From positions 41,467,454-41,531,453 of the forward strand of contig NC_030389.2 in the NCBI RefSeq assembly GCF_001625215.2: a stretch of 64,000 nucleotides of DNA, read 5' to 3'. Shown here piece after piece: positions 23,419-33,627 of the stretch (its first letter is position 1; every line of letters starts with the position of its first letter). The position numbers were made by a program, and so were the translations under genes. Source of the stretch: Daucus carota subsp. sativus (lineage: Eukaryota > Streptophyta > Magnoliopsida > Apiales > Apiaceae). The notes beneath the pieces were generated by a model that did no database searches, had not been told where the DNA came from, and worked only from the letters and a program-made list of their open reading frames with translations.

Positions 23419-24245
23419 TTAATAAGCAAAAAGATCACTGCAAGTTAAATCTAGTTTTGTGATCCATTTGCAAGTTTTTTGAGTTCAGTGACCTAATTGC
23501 AAATTGACCATGAATTCAGTGATCTTTTTGCCTATTAACCCAATTTTTAAATGAATCATCAATAGTATCAAATAGCCTAATTGAAATAGTAACATAGACA
23601 TCACCTTTACACTGACCATAGAGAACTAAGTAAAAGTAATTGGTTTATATGAATCCTTGGAATTTTGGATGTATCAACTTATGGAAGTAATATGAAATTT
23701 ATTTAATTTATAATGATCCGGTATAAAGTGGGGAACTCGTCGTAATTGAAAATCCTTCTGTGAAATTATCATATATAAGAAAAAAAAAGGACCATTGAAG
23801 TAAACAAGATCTTCAATTTTTGGCTCTTGAAATTTGAGGTTTCACCAGACTGGAAGCATAACATTACAGAACACTAATGATGATCAATCCCGTTCGATTT
23901 GTTTTTCGCTACTTCAAAAGGATTTCACAGTCAATTTCGTACAAATTTATTTTTAACTCTTCCAAAGAATCATATTAAAAAAAATATTTTAACTACTTAT
24001 ACTCAAGATTAATCTTTTTTTATATTTATGGAGTAGGACTTATTTAAAAGTGACTTGCGGTTTACAAATCAAACAGAGTAAAACAGGGTCATGACTCGTT
24101 CAATTGTCGATGCAAGAAGCTAGAAGTTTCAGTTCACAATTAAGTACGTATGCTACCAGCAAGGGGTTGACTATATAGCTTTATTCTTCAGTAGGTCTGA
24201 TTTGTAAATTAGGCATCATCATACATTTAATTAAAACGTAAGGAG

Positions 24246-24480
24246 CACGCTTGGATAGCTCAAGTGGTTAAGAGTTTATTCTATATCGTCCCAGATCCTG
24301 GGTTCGGCCTTTTGATATAGTCATTGTGAGTAACATACTGGAATATGCTACACAGCTTGTCTAAAGTTCTACTCGCCTAGAGTGTAGAAAATCTGAACTT
24401 GACAAGAGCTCTCCATTGCAGATTCATCATTATTGGTATCATTATGAGCAGAGGACTAAAAGATGCACTTTCCAAGCCAT
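24246..24480 (+). mobile_element. Possible tRNA-derived SINE
   Basis: 'tagctcaagtggttaag' fits an RNA polymerase III A box and 'gggttcggcc' about 40 bp later fits a B box, as in the heads of plant SINEs. The cloverleaf does not close as a true tRNA. The 3' end is not certain. Confidence 0.4.
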
Positions 24481-25029
24481 GCGCGGTGTGGCTATTATGC
24501 CAATGCCACTAGCAATATATCGAATTCTACCATTAGCCCTAGTATGTTTAGTCTTGTTTGCAGCACATGACCTGGACTAGTTGTACATTGTGTTCCACGG
24601 TGATAGGGCCCATTCTCATACACTTCCCGTTGACTCGTCTCAATGCCTTTCCCGTTGTCTATCTGGCGGACATGAGAGAACGGGACTTGCATGTCGCCAA
24701 GAATCTCTAGGGCACGGAGAGAAGAAACACGTGATAGGCAAAAATAGGTGTCACAAGGAGGTAAAAACCAATAAGCCCTATAATAAGGGCACGGTGCATT
24801 CAGGAAAGGTAAGAGAGAACCTTTATCACACAGATTTCATGATTTTATGAGTTCATAAGTCTAATTAAGCTACTATCATTCGTAGCACTCAGAAACAAGA
24901 AGATTAACATAATTCATACAAGAGAAAGAAAACATCAAATAGTGAATCAAGAACACGTCGTGCAGGATCATTCTTGTAAACTTATTTCATAAAACATTAG
25001 AACATTATATTACATGAAAGTATTTATTC

Positions 25030-26958
25030 TCAGTCATAGACAACTAGTTGTTGGTACTCGGAGCCAGAAACAGCCGCCTCCATCACATTTTCAGGACTAA
25101 TTATCCCTCCTCCTTCCAGGAAGAGATTCATTAAATTCTTTGAATATCCACTAAGCATAGCCACTCCATTTTGTGTGGCTTTCACAGGTGTTGCAGATGA
25201 ATTCCTGAGGTTCCAGAACACGATTTCAGGGACTTTTTGGTACCCATTTTCCCTGAATTTCTTCTGAATCACTCTGTAATCAGTCTCCCATGGATTCAGT
25301 GATGCTCTATCAAACTCCATATCACTGAAAACAAACAACCTTTTTATCATTTCTTCTTCGGTCAGCTTGGCAGCCACGGCTACCTCCAATATTCGATCAA
25401 AAACCTTCTGAAAATCAGTATTCATATTCCAATTCATGTACCTAATGAATTGAGTCTTTTTTTGGACAGTATCTCCTTGGATCAAGTGAAGCTCCGGGTC
25501 ATGGCTAAACGTGATCACCTGCCCCTTCCAAGGCTCCGCGCTCAGCTCAGAGACTAATAAACCAAGCGCAATTGCAACAGCCATTGGAGTCCCAGTCATA
25601 CTCCCAGAAACATCACAAACTGCAATACAATTTGTCAGTTTACCCTTCTGTAACATATCATCCACCATTCTTTTCCATTGCAGCTCTCCAACTGTCCGTT
25701 CCTCATCACTTCCAAGAACGCAAGACCTTGTTATGTCATGAGGAAACAATGCTCCAGCTGCAATCTTCTTTTTCCCCTTCTCCACATCCTTAAGATACTT
25801 CTTGAACCTCTCGTTATCACGAGCCACAAAAATTTCAGTATAAGTCTTCATGGCAACAGAGGCAACTCTGTTGTAAGGAAGTGACTGCCATTTTTTCGCA
25901 CTCATGTAAACCTCAGGCAATTTTAGTGCCTTATGCAGAGGTACCAGTACTTGTTTCCTCAACCTATCTCTAACTCTATAAACATATTGTGCTTCCTCAA
26001 TTCCTTCATACTCGGGGTATAATTCACGTGGAAATAATTTTCTGGCAATGCTAGCACATATTAAAGTGTGCTTATCATACGATGAATCAATCGTAGGACA
26101 CCACTTTCCTGCTAAACTGATATTCTTTGCTTTACCTGAATTAAGGCATTCCATATCTGCCTTCAACATATTTGCAAAAAAGGATGAAATTTTATCATGC
26201 AATAGCCGATAATTTGCATCAGAGATGTACAGCTCTTGTATTTTCTTGGACAATTCAAGCTGTTTCCTCTTCCTCGAAGCTCTAGCCTTTTGCTTTTCTC
26301 TCATCACTTTGGCCTTATTTGCTTCAATTCTTATTTCTCTGGGCACCTGAGCCCTCAATCTCCTCTTTTTCATCACGAGACCTCGGCTATCTCTGTTCTC
26401 TCTCCATCTCCTCGAGTGATAACAAAATACCATGGTCATCCTCCGTGCACGTTTGCCTCTCGGTGCCTTTCTGGATATCCACTCAGTTTTTAATCTTGAT
26501 CGGGCATCGTGGCCTTGGAGTATCCGGAACAGGATCTCAAACACATCCTTAAAGCAGCCAAAAGAGGCAATAACCTGCACATTACAAGCAAGGGTTTTAG
26601 GGTGGTTTTCATAAAGCCACAAGGCAGCAGTGAAAAAGCCTTCTTTATCAGACTTGCATGTGCCTCTAACGCCTCGAAGATTGCAGATTAATTTCAGAGT
26701 GAGAAGAGAATCATGAGCCCATGAGGCTTCCAGACGCTTAAGTAGCTGAGATCGCGGTGTATCAGGGACTACATGGTAGAAGAAATCCACACATGGATTG
26801 CCCGAGGACAAGTACGTAGCTGAGTTGTTTTCTGTATAGCCCATTGGAGGATCCTGGGTGCTAATGACAGGCCAGGATATACTGGTGGGACTTATTTTGA
26901 TGGTGCAGGAGGAGGGGGCTGGTTTCGAGCTAATTACTAGTGCGTTTTTGAAATCCAT
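25030..26958 (-). CDS. DUF2828-type vWA-domain protein, copy 1
   Basis: An intronless frame of 642 residues. It belongs to the plant family annotated as DUF2828 (with a C-terminal vWA-like domain), of unknown function and distantly like TROVE/Ro-type proteins. The conserved core starts at YTENNSATYLSSGNPCVDFF (residue about 41), followed by ASWAHDSLLTLKLICNLRGV. A basic, coiled-coil-like stretch rich in Arg/Lys lies at about 195-245, then LAGKWCPTIDSSYD. The vWA part has a MIDAS motif DVSGS at about 449, the Thr in MNTDFQKVFD and the Asp in FSDMEFD. The first 35 residues before MGYTENN have no match in copies 2 and 3, and the region around 170-195 is unusually diverged. A TATA-like box is at 27059-27066. 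It is tandem with copy 2. Confidence 0.88.
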   Translation of the reverse strand: MDFKNALVISSKPAPSSCTIKISPTSISWPVISTQDPPMGYTENNSATYLSSGNPCVDFFYHVVPDTPRSQLLKRLEASWAHDSLLTLKLICNLRGVRGTCKSDKEGFFTAALWLYENHPKTLACNVQVIASFGCFKDVFEILFRILQGHDARSRLKTEWISRKAPRGKRARRMTMVFCYHSRRWRENRDSRGLVMKKRRLRAQVPREIRIEANKAKVMREKQKARASRKRKQLELSKKIQELYISDANYRLLHDKISSFFANMLKADMECLNSGKAKNISLAGKWCPTIDSSYDKHTLICASIARKLFPRELYPEYEGIEEAQYVYRVRDRLRKQVLVPLHKALKLPEVYMSAKKWQSLPYNRVASVAMKTYTEIFVARDNERFKKYLKDVEKGKKKIAAGALFPHDITRSCVLGSDEERTVGELQWKRMVDDMLQKGKLTNCIAVCDVSGSMTGTPMAVAIALGLLVSELSAEPWKGQVITFSHDPELHLIQGDTVQKKTQFIRYMNWNMNTDFQKVFDRILEVAVAAKLTEEEMIKRLFVFSDMEFDRASLNPWETDYRVIQKKFRENGYQKVPEIVFWNLRNSSATPVKATQNGVAMLSGYSKNLMNLFLEGGGIISPENVMEAAVSGSEYQQLVVYD

Positions 26959-28300
26959 GGCAACTGAGAATATCAGATTGAGTTAATGAATATTTTTATG
27001 AGGATTACAGAATGGCCTAAACCATGAAATAGCAGGAGGGTTTGGTCACAATGGCCTATTTTTATACAGAAATCAGAACCTTGGGGTCCAAGTTTATCTT
27101 AGGTACACTCAGTCACTCACAGTATTTGTTGCCAAGATAAACTCCGGGCAGTTAAGAGTTTAGTTTTGAAAAGTAATCTATCTTATTCTCCTATAGGTAT
27201 CATATATTGAGGGATATTTGGTTTAATTAAAAAAATAATTTTATGTTTGTTATATAAAAAAATATCTGTGCAATACATAAATCTTTTTTTGAGCCTCAGC
27301 TGTTGGATTAGATTAACGGGTGTGTATTCGATTGGGATTTCAATACATTGTTTTTAGTCTATGGATTTTAATGGATTGTATGGGATTTTTATTTTTTGCG
27401 GATTCTTGATGAAATGTCGCAGAGTTGATAGGATTTAGATACAATGATTCAAAATCCCATTGAATTTGGTGGGATTTCAAAAAACTTAAAATACACTGAA
27501 AAATGCCACAAAATCCATCATTTTATGAAATGAAAAAAAATCCATCAACATTTGAATACCATCAGATTTTAATGGATTTTAAAAAATCTCAATTGATACC
27601 ATCGGATTTTAAAGCATAATTTAAAATCTCAATTGAATACCACTAGATTTTGTAGCATAGTGTGAAATCCCAATTGAATACCTCGAGATTTTAATGGATT
27701 TCAAACAATCTCAATCGAATACCCTCGGATTTCATAAATGCAAAAAAATGCTTTAAAATCCCAATCCAATACACCCCTCTAAGATCAGTCTTCATGCTTT
27801 CCAAATATTTTGTCTCTCCAAGAAGTCCAACACATTATGAACCCTTGGCTTCTGTTTCCAACATTGTTTTAGCATAAACACAACAACATATTAGTGGTCA
27901 ATAAATATTAATATAAAATTGAACTTCCTGTCGCAAGAATAGACTCAAAGAATCAAGATTAGCGAGCTCGATCATCTTCTTAGCATTCCTAAGTGCGATA
28001 TGTAGAAAGTTACAATGAAATATCTTCTTCTCTTATCTGTTTTCTTTTTCATTCCCGTAAATGCAGGTTTTGAGACCTTAACTGCATTGCAGCTATTTAG
28101 AAGACCAAGGGGAATATTTGTTAGTGTTAAAGAAAGATTGTGAGCAGTTAGACAAGCTTCGAATAAAACAAGCATATAAGCAGCAGATTACTAGAACAAA
28201 CCATTTATTTTTTACAGGCAAAGGGTATTTTTCAGTTTTGCAGAAAAATTCTAAAATTCATATCAGTAGCTGGCCATTTCTACAAGATACATATTCATTT
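26959..28300. other. Spacer between the two DUF2828 genes
   Basis: The spacer holds the promoter of copy 1 (minus-strand TATAAAAATA at about 27058-27067) and a Harbinger-like element at 27317-27779. The part next to 28300 is the 3' flank of copy 2. No further gene was seen. Confidence 0.6.
27317..27779. mobile_element. PIF/Harbinger-like MITE with internal tandem repeats
   Basis: The ends 'cgggtgtgtattcgattggg' and the inverted 'ccaatccaatacacccctc' are flanked by TAA on both sides (27314-27316, 27780-27782), the 3-bp target usual for PIF/Harbinger. The interior holds about five diverged units of 'aatctcaattgaataccatc', each 45-55 bp. Confidence 0.65.
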
Positions 28301-30166
28301 TTAGTCGTATAGCACTAGTTTCTGGTAGTCAGTGCCCGAAATGGCCGCTTCCATCACAACCTCAGGACTAATTTCACCCCCACCATCCAAGAACATTGTT
28401 AACAAATTCTTTGAAAAACCACTAACCATAGCCACCCCATTTTCTGTGGCTGCAACAGGTGTTGCAGAGGAGTTCCTGAGGTTCCAAAACACAATGTCAG
28501 GCACTTTCTGATACCCTTTTTCCTTGAATTTTTCCTGAATCACCATGTAATCAGTCTTCCATGGATTTGTAGAGGCTTCATCAAACTCCATATCACTAAA
28601 AACAAACACAGTCTTTATCATCTGCTCTTGACTCAGCTGCGCACTGACAGCAATTTCCAATATACGATCAAAAACCTTCTGGAAATCAGTATTCATTCCC
28701 CAGTCCATATGCATAACAAAGTTGGCCTTTTTTTGGAGAGTATCTCCTTTGATGATGTGAAGCTGAGGGTTTTGACTGAAAGTAATCACCTGTCCCTTCC
28801 AAGGCTCTTCGCTTAGCTCAGAGACTAATAGCCCAAGTGAAACCGAAACTTCCATAGGAGTTCCACTCATACTTCCAGAGACATCACAAACTGCAATACA
28901 ATTTTTTAGCTTACCCTTCATTATCATATCATCAACCATTCTTTTCCATTGCAGCTCTGCAACAATCTTTTCCCCCTCACAATCACTATAATAATTTAAA
29001 CAAGACCTAATTATTTCATGGGGAAGCAATGCTCCGGCTGCAATTTTTGCCTTCCCCTGTTTCACATTCTGAAGGTACTCAGTAAACCTTTCCTTATCAT
29101 GATCCATAAAAATCTTGGTGTAATTCTTCATCGCAACTGAGGCAACTCGGTTGTAAGCAACCAAATTCCATTCCCTTGCACTCATATAAACCTCCGGCAA
29201 CTTAAGCACCTCATGAAGTGGAACAAGAACTTCTTTCCTCAACCTATTTCTCACTTCATAAACATACTGATCCTCTGCAATTCCTTCATACTCAGGGTAA
29301 GATTCACGCGGAAAGACCTTCTTGGCAATACTAGCATAGATCAACGTGTACTTATCATACGACGAATCAATCGTAGGGCACCACTTCCCAGCCAAACTAA
29401 TCTTCTTGGCCTCACCAGAATTCACCAACTCTATATCCGCCCTCAACAAATTCGCGAAAAGGGTAGAAACATTCTCAAACAACAACTGATAATCCACATT
29501 AGTATTATACATTTCCATAGCCTTCTTTGATCTCTCCAGCTCTCTCTCCCTCCTCAAATCCTTAGCCCTCTGTCTCTCCTCCATCACTCTCGCCTTATTC
29601 GCCTCGATCCTCTCCTCCCTCGAGACCTCCCCTCTTTCTCTCCTCTTCTCATTAGCCTCACTCCTTGTATCCCTCATCTTCCTCCCACTTTTAGTAACAT
29701 GAATGTCACGAAACCTCCTCTCCACAAACCTCCTTTTCGAGCCAGCCTTAACAGACTCCCACTCCCCCTTCATCACATTCCTCGCATCACCCCCTTGAAT
29801 TACCCTAAACATGATCTCCAACAAATCTTTAAAGTACCCGAACGACACGTAAACCAGGACATTGCATGCAAGGGTTTTAGGGTGGTTCTTGAAGAGCCAA
29901 AGTGCAGCAGTGTAGAACCCTTCTTTATCTGTCTTCCCAGTGCCCCGAACGCCTCGAAGATTGCAGATGAGCTTCAGGGTAGTCAAGGGATCATGAGCCC
30001 ACGACGCTTCGAGACGTTCGATGAGCTGAGAAGCAGGGGTGTCAGGGACTACATGGAAGAACAAGTCCAGACATGGATTTCCTGAGGACAAGTAGGTTGC
30101 TGAGTTGTTTTCAGTCAGCCCCATCATTGGTGAATAATTCATGGCTGCAGATTTACGTGCAAACAT
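28301..30166 (-). CDS. DUF2828-type vWA-domain protein, copy 2
   Basis: An intronless frame of 621 residues, starting MFARKSAAMNYSPMMGLTEN; the family core starts at about residue 15. The order is: N-terminal helical domain (ASWAHDPLTTLKLICNLRGV), charged coiled-coil-like linker (about 150-220, REERIEANKARVMEERQRAK), LAGKWCPTIDSSYDKY, then the vWA domain with MIDAS residues D428-V-S-G-S, Thr near 493 (GMNTDFQK) and Asp near 525 (FVFSDMEFD). All metal-site residues are present, so metal and ligand binding is plausible. A TATAAATA box lies at 30248-30255, about 80 bases before the ATG. It is closer to copy 3 (56962-58788) than to its tandem neighbour copy 1. Confidence 0.9.
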   Translation of the reverse strand: MFARKSAAMNYSPMMGLTENNSATYLSSGNPCLDLFFHVVPDTPASQLIERLEASWAHDPLTTLKLICNLRGVRGTGKTDKEGFYTAALWLFKNHPKTLACNVLVYVSFGYFKDLLEIMFRVIQGGDARNVMKGEWESVKAGSKRRFVERRFRDIHVTKSGRKMRDTRSEANEKRRERGEVSREERIEANKARVMEERQRAKDLRRERELERSKKAMEMYNTNVDYQLLFENVSTLFANLLRADIELVNSGEAKKISLAGKWCPTIDSSYDKYTLIYASIAKKVFPRESYPEYEGIAEDQYVYEVRNRLRKEVLVPLHEVLKLPEVYMSAREWNLVAYNRVASVAMKNYTKIFMDHDKERFTEYLQNVKQGKAKIAAGALLPHEIIRSCLNYYSDCEGEKIVAELQWKRMVDDMIMKGKLKNCIAVCDVSGSMSGTPMEVSVSLGLLVSELSEEPWKGQVITFSQNPQLHIIKGDTLQKKANFVMHMDWGMNTDFQKVFDRILEIAVSAQLSQEQMIKTVFVFSDMEFDEASTNPWKTDYMVIQEKFKEKGYQKVPDIVFWNLRNSSATPVAATENGVAMVSGFSKNLLTMFLDGGGEISPEVVMEAAISGTDYQKLVLYD

Positions 30167-30247
30167 AGTGTGTGTGTGTTTTGGTACAAAATTCAGAGTG
30201 TTATGGATATTTGAGATTAGGGTTTTGAGGAGAAGAGAAAGGGATGG

Positions 30248-30255
30248 TATTTATA
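30248..30255 (-). promoter_or_regulatory. TATA box of DUF2828 copy 2
   Basis: TATAAATA on the minus strand, about 82 bases upstream of the start codon. Confidence 0.5.
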
Positions 30256-30667
30256 GATATTGAATGTTAAGTTTTTGATTACTTGGTGATCAAGGTTTGG
30301 GTTTAATTTATTAAGGGCTGTTACGATTTTTAAGCATCGTGTTGATCGGTATGGTAATCTGTGATTAATATTTTGACAGGAAGATAATCTGCGATTCGGG
30401 CAATAATTACAGTAATTTATTTTGTTGATTAAATTGTGACTTAATTTCGGTAATGATTTTTACTTTACCCATATTTGTTTATTATTTTAGTTTAGATTCT
30501 AGTATTTCACTAGAAACTTTTCTATAATAAAATTAAAAATTATAACTAGAATTTTCTTAAATTATATCGAAATATAGTACTCGTTGGGAGTCGAAGAAAA
30601 ATACAGTAAACACAGATTTTAAAAAAGCTCACTTATTTTATTTGTGATGGTTCTGGGACTCATTCCG

Positions 30668-31085
30668 AGGTCGTTTGATTCATGAGTATGTGGAATTAGG
30701 TATGAGGTCTGTCCATTTCAAATTTATACATGATGTTTGATTGGAAAAAATAAGATCTCATACGGATACTTTAAACCTTGAAGTTATGGGTTTTTGATAC
30801 CCAAGTGGGAATGTGAGTATAAGATACTTTCATTTTTTTTTATTTTTTTGTCTCTATTTAAGTAGTGAAATATTAATAATTGATACAAAATTAAATCAAT
30901 GATGCAAAAATATATAACAATTATAATTTTATTAATATTTTCAATTAATAACTTATTTTTTACAAAAATTATGTATATTGATTTCAGCACTCAACCAAAC
31001 ACATGATAATATGATACCTCAAACCTATACCAACTTAACCGATTTCTCATTCTAGCTCCATACCATTTCTTGAACCAAACGACCT
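30668..31085. mobile_element. TIR element of about 420 bp
   Basis: 'aggtcgtttgattcatgagt' and the inverted '...tcttgaaccaaacgacct' form terminal inverted repeats that continue as 'aattaggtatgagg' versus 'agctccatacc'. No frame. A hAT-type MITE is likely; the target duplication is unclear. Confidence 0.55.
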
Positions 31086-32376
31086 TCAAAGTTTAAATTG
31101 AATTTCTAGTTTTTGGTTTTATTTTTATTTGATCATTTTTTTTAATTTTATATGTTATTTTATCTTAATAGTGGTTACAAATTAATAAATATATTAAAAA
31201 GAACGTTACTGTAATTAGGGCCGACAATATCAGACACGACCCGAACCCGACTTGAACTCGACCCGAACACGCAATCCGATTTATAAGAGTGCGATTTATA
31301 AGAGTGCATGCTTTACGCTCTTGCTCTAGCAGTATCCCTGATTTCCGGATGGGCCTTGACGAGAAGTCGAGGATTCAAATTTTGTCGGGACAAAATTTGG
31401 TATGTGAGTGGATTCAATTCTCGAAATACATGTTTCACACGCTAATAAGCAATACGGATTTTTAGTGTGTACCGATGGGTATACACTAATCACTCTTTGT
31501 TTAGGTGGTGAATTTTGATTGATTCTCACAACATTCATAGTGATGACCCCACTGCACAAAATTTCTTAATAGTCAAAATTCCACACCTATGTGAAAAATA
31601 ATTGTTAATGTGAGTCAGAAAGACCTAAACAATAACCATTAGTCCATTATTACTCCTTATAAAGGACATCTCATCACCAATATAAGAGCTTTAAATCTTT
31701 CAAACTGTGGCAACGAAATTTATATGACGTTAGAATAATATAGGAAGTATGCTGACCTAGCCCAGTTAATTTAGATTCGTGTCACATTTTTTTTAAATTC
31801 TTTTTTGCTATTGATTCATGTCACATTTTAGCTGTAACATGATCATACAAATTACAATATTCATAGCTATCCTTAGACGGAATTTTTGTTGAATTAGGAT
31901 AAGATATGTTTTAGATATTATTTTTGAAAGAATGTTTTAGATAATTTTTAATTATTTATTACGAGTTCTAATCTTATCGTTGATCCGATCTGGTGGTCGC
32001 CTAGCCTCCGTTTGCATTATAATTTTTACTGAAAAATTATATGAAAAATTATTCGATAAATCTAAAAACAAGTCCCCATGCATTTGAAAAAATTGCTTTT
32101 CAATTTTTAGGAGAAATTGTTATAAATTTCATTCTCAAACCTCACTAAATACATTTTTTATATTATAAAGCAAACTTCACAGATAAAAAAAAAATTATCA
32201 AACAACAAATTTCATTTCTATAACACTACATTTTTTTATCAGCATTTTTATAACATCTTTAAACTGAAAAACAATTCTTAACATCACTCTCAGCTAGAAT
32301 CTTCCCGTGTAAGAGCGTTTAGTCATCAATTATATTAATAAAATATTAAAATTACAAAATTTAAATTTATATCATA

Positions 32377-32613
32377 TACTCCCTCTGTCCCATTTAATTG
32401 TATACATTTTATTTCAACCGCTCGATACGCATTTCAATACTCTTATAAAACATAGTTCCGTAACTTATTTTTGAGATTTTCTTTTTCTGAATAAAAATAT
32501 GACATCCAAATTTTAATTCAGAAGAAGAAAATTTTAAAAATAAATTACACAACTATACAGATATAAATTACACAACTATACAGAAAAAGACATGCATATC
32601 TTGCGGAGGGGTT
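32377..32613. mobile_element. Stowaway-like MITE with worn right end
   Basis: TACTCCCTCTGTCCCATTTA is a clear left end. The right end is only suggested by 'cttgcggagggg'. A short direct duplication 'ataaattacacaactatacaga' occurs inside. Confidence 0.5.
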
Positions 32614-33051
32614 CATCGATTTGAGTGATGACTACACAGATATGAACGTGTAACAAACAAACAAATATGGAGTAATGTCGTATTCAATGTAGCAACAGAT
32701 TTTGCAGCCTACAGCATGCATTTCTTGCAATCGACTATGGTAGATTGGAAGATATGCATTTATGCACCTGGGGGGAGTGGGGAGTGCCGTTATTCGGCGC
32801 TTTAATTCGGGCGATTCACACCGTTCAAATCAAAAAATTCGACTTTTTAATAATTTGGTTTCATTTTAATTTTCATGATTGAAAAATTTAAATTTTCCGA
32901 TTTAGATTTGGAAACCGAAATAACTTAATCATTGACGCATATGTACATTATAAATAATATTTTTACAATTTAATTTAAATTGAAATTTCGTACATTACTA
33001 TAATTATTTTGTTGAAAATCATTCTCCAGTTTTATCTCCATCCGTATTTAT

Positions 33052-33296
33052 TACTTCTTCCGTCCCCTTTTACATGTTCGTTTTGATTTTTGACCAGTCT
33101 TGACTATATTTTTACTAAACTTTACATGTATCAGATATTTGAGAAATATAATAAAAATTATATCACTAGAAAATATATTTAATTTATTTTAATATGCAAC
33201 CTTCAGATTTTAAAAGTAATTAGTCAAAAATTAGTCAATTTGACTTATCAAAAAACAAAATAAACATGTAAAAGAGGACGGAGACTCGGAGAGAGT
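33052..33296. mobile_element. Stowaway-like MITE
   Basis: 'TACTTCTTCCGTCCCCTTTT' on the left and 'aaaagaggacggagactcgg' with 'agagta' on the right. The inner TIR 'acatgttcgttttg' matches 'aaacaaaataaacatgt'. Length 245 bp. Confidence 0.7.
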
Positions 33297-33565
33297 AATA
33301 CTAGTTCATAATTAATATACTTCCTCTGAATTAATATTTTTTTTATAAGACAACACTTAGAATTATGTATATTGATTATTGGAGAGTTATACAAAAATCA
33401 TTTTTATTTTTTATCAAGTAATTTGTTAAGAGACAAAAAAGGTAACAATTAAAATCATTATTTTAAATAAGCTAGCTTGTAGGAGGGGAAATGATCCAGT
33501 TTGTTAGGATTTATTTCCTTATTTTTCTCTGTACTGTATTTGTTCACGTTTGTACTGCAAGGCTC

Positions 33566-33573
33566 TATAAAGG
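33566..33573 (+). promoter_or_regulatory. TATA box of the CCR-like gene
   Basis: TATAAAGG lies 55 bases before the ATG at 33628. Confidence 0.55.
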
Positions 33574-33627
33574 CCTGCATAATATCTGATAATAACAAGT
33601 ATTATTGAAGCAGAAGCATTAGAGACT

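Larger units (their letters stand above)
19264..25029. other. Gene-free, transposon-rich region
   Basis: I see no gene in this stretch. It holds Stowaway copies (19378, 21822, 22583, 23169), two larger inverted-repeat elements (19858, 20794, the latter with a nested one), a possible SINE (24246) and a less AT-rich unassigned stretch at about 24480-24830. Confidence 0.55.
30256..33565. other. Intergenic region with small elements
   Basis: I see no gene. It holds a TIR element (30668-31085), a fragment of the 'gacccgaacccgac' type hAT end near 31215-31280, and two Stowaway copies (32377 and 33052). The rest is AT-rich. Confidence 0.55.

Noticed and set aside
24246-24330. Functional tRNA gene
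   Set aside because: A- and B-box-like motifs are present, but the acceptor and anticodon stems do not pair; a SINE head fits better.
24581-24850. Overlapping frames on both strands in a less AT-rich patch
   Set aside because: Higher GC alone lengthens open frames; no recognisable protein on either strand.
25511-26691. Many plus-strand frames opposite the DUF2828 genes
   Set aside because: They are antisense shadows of the 642-codon gene; the same happens at copies 2 and 3.
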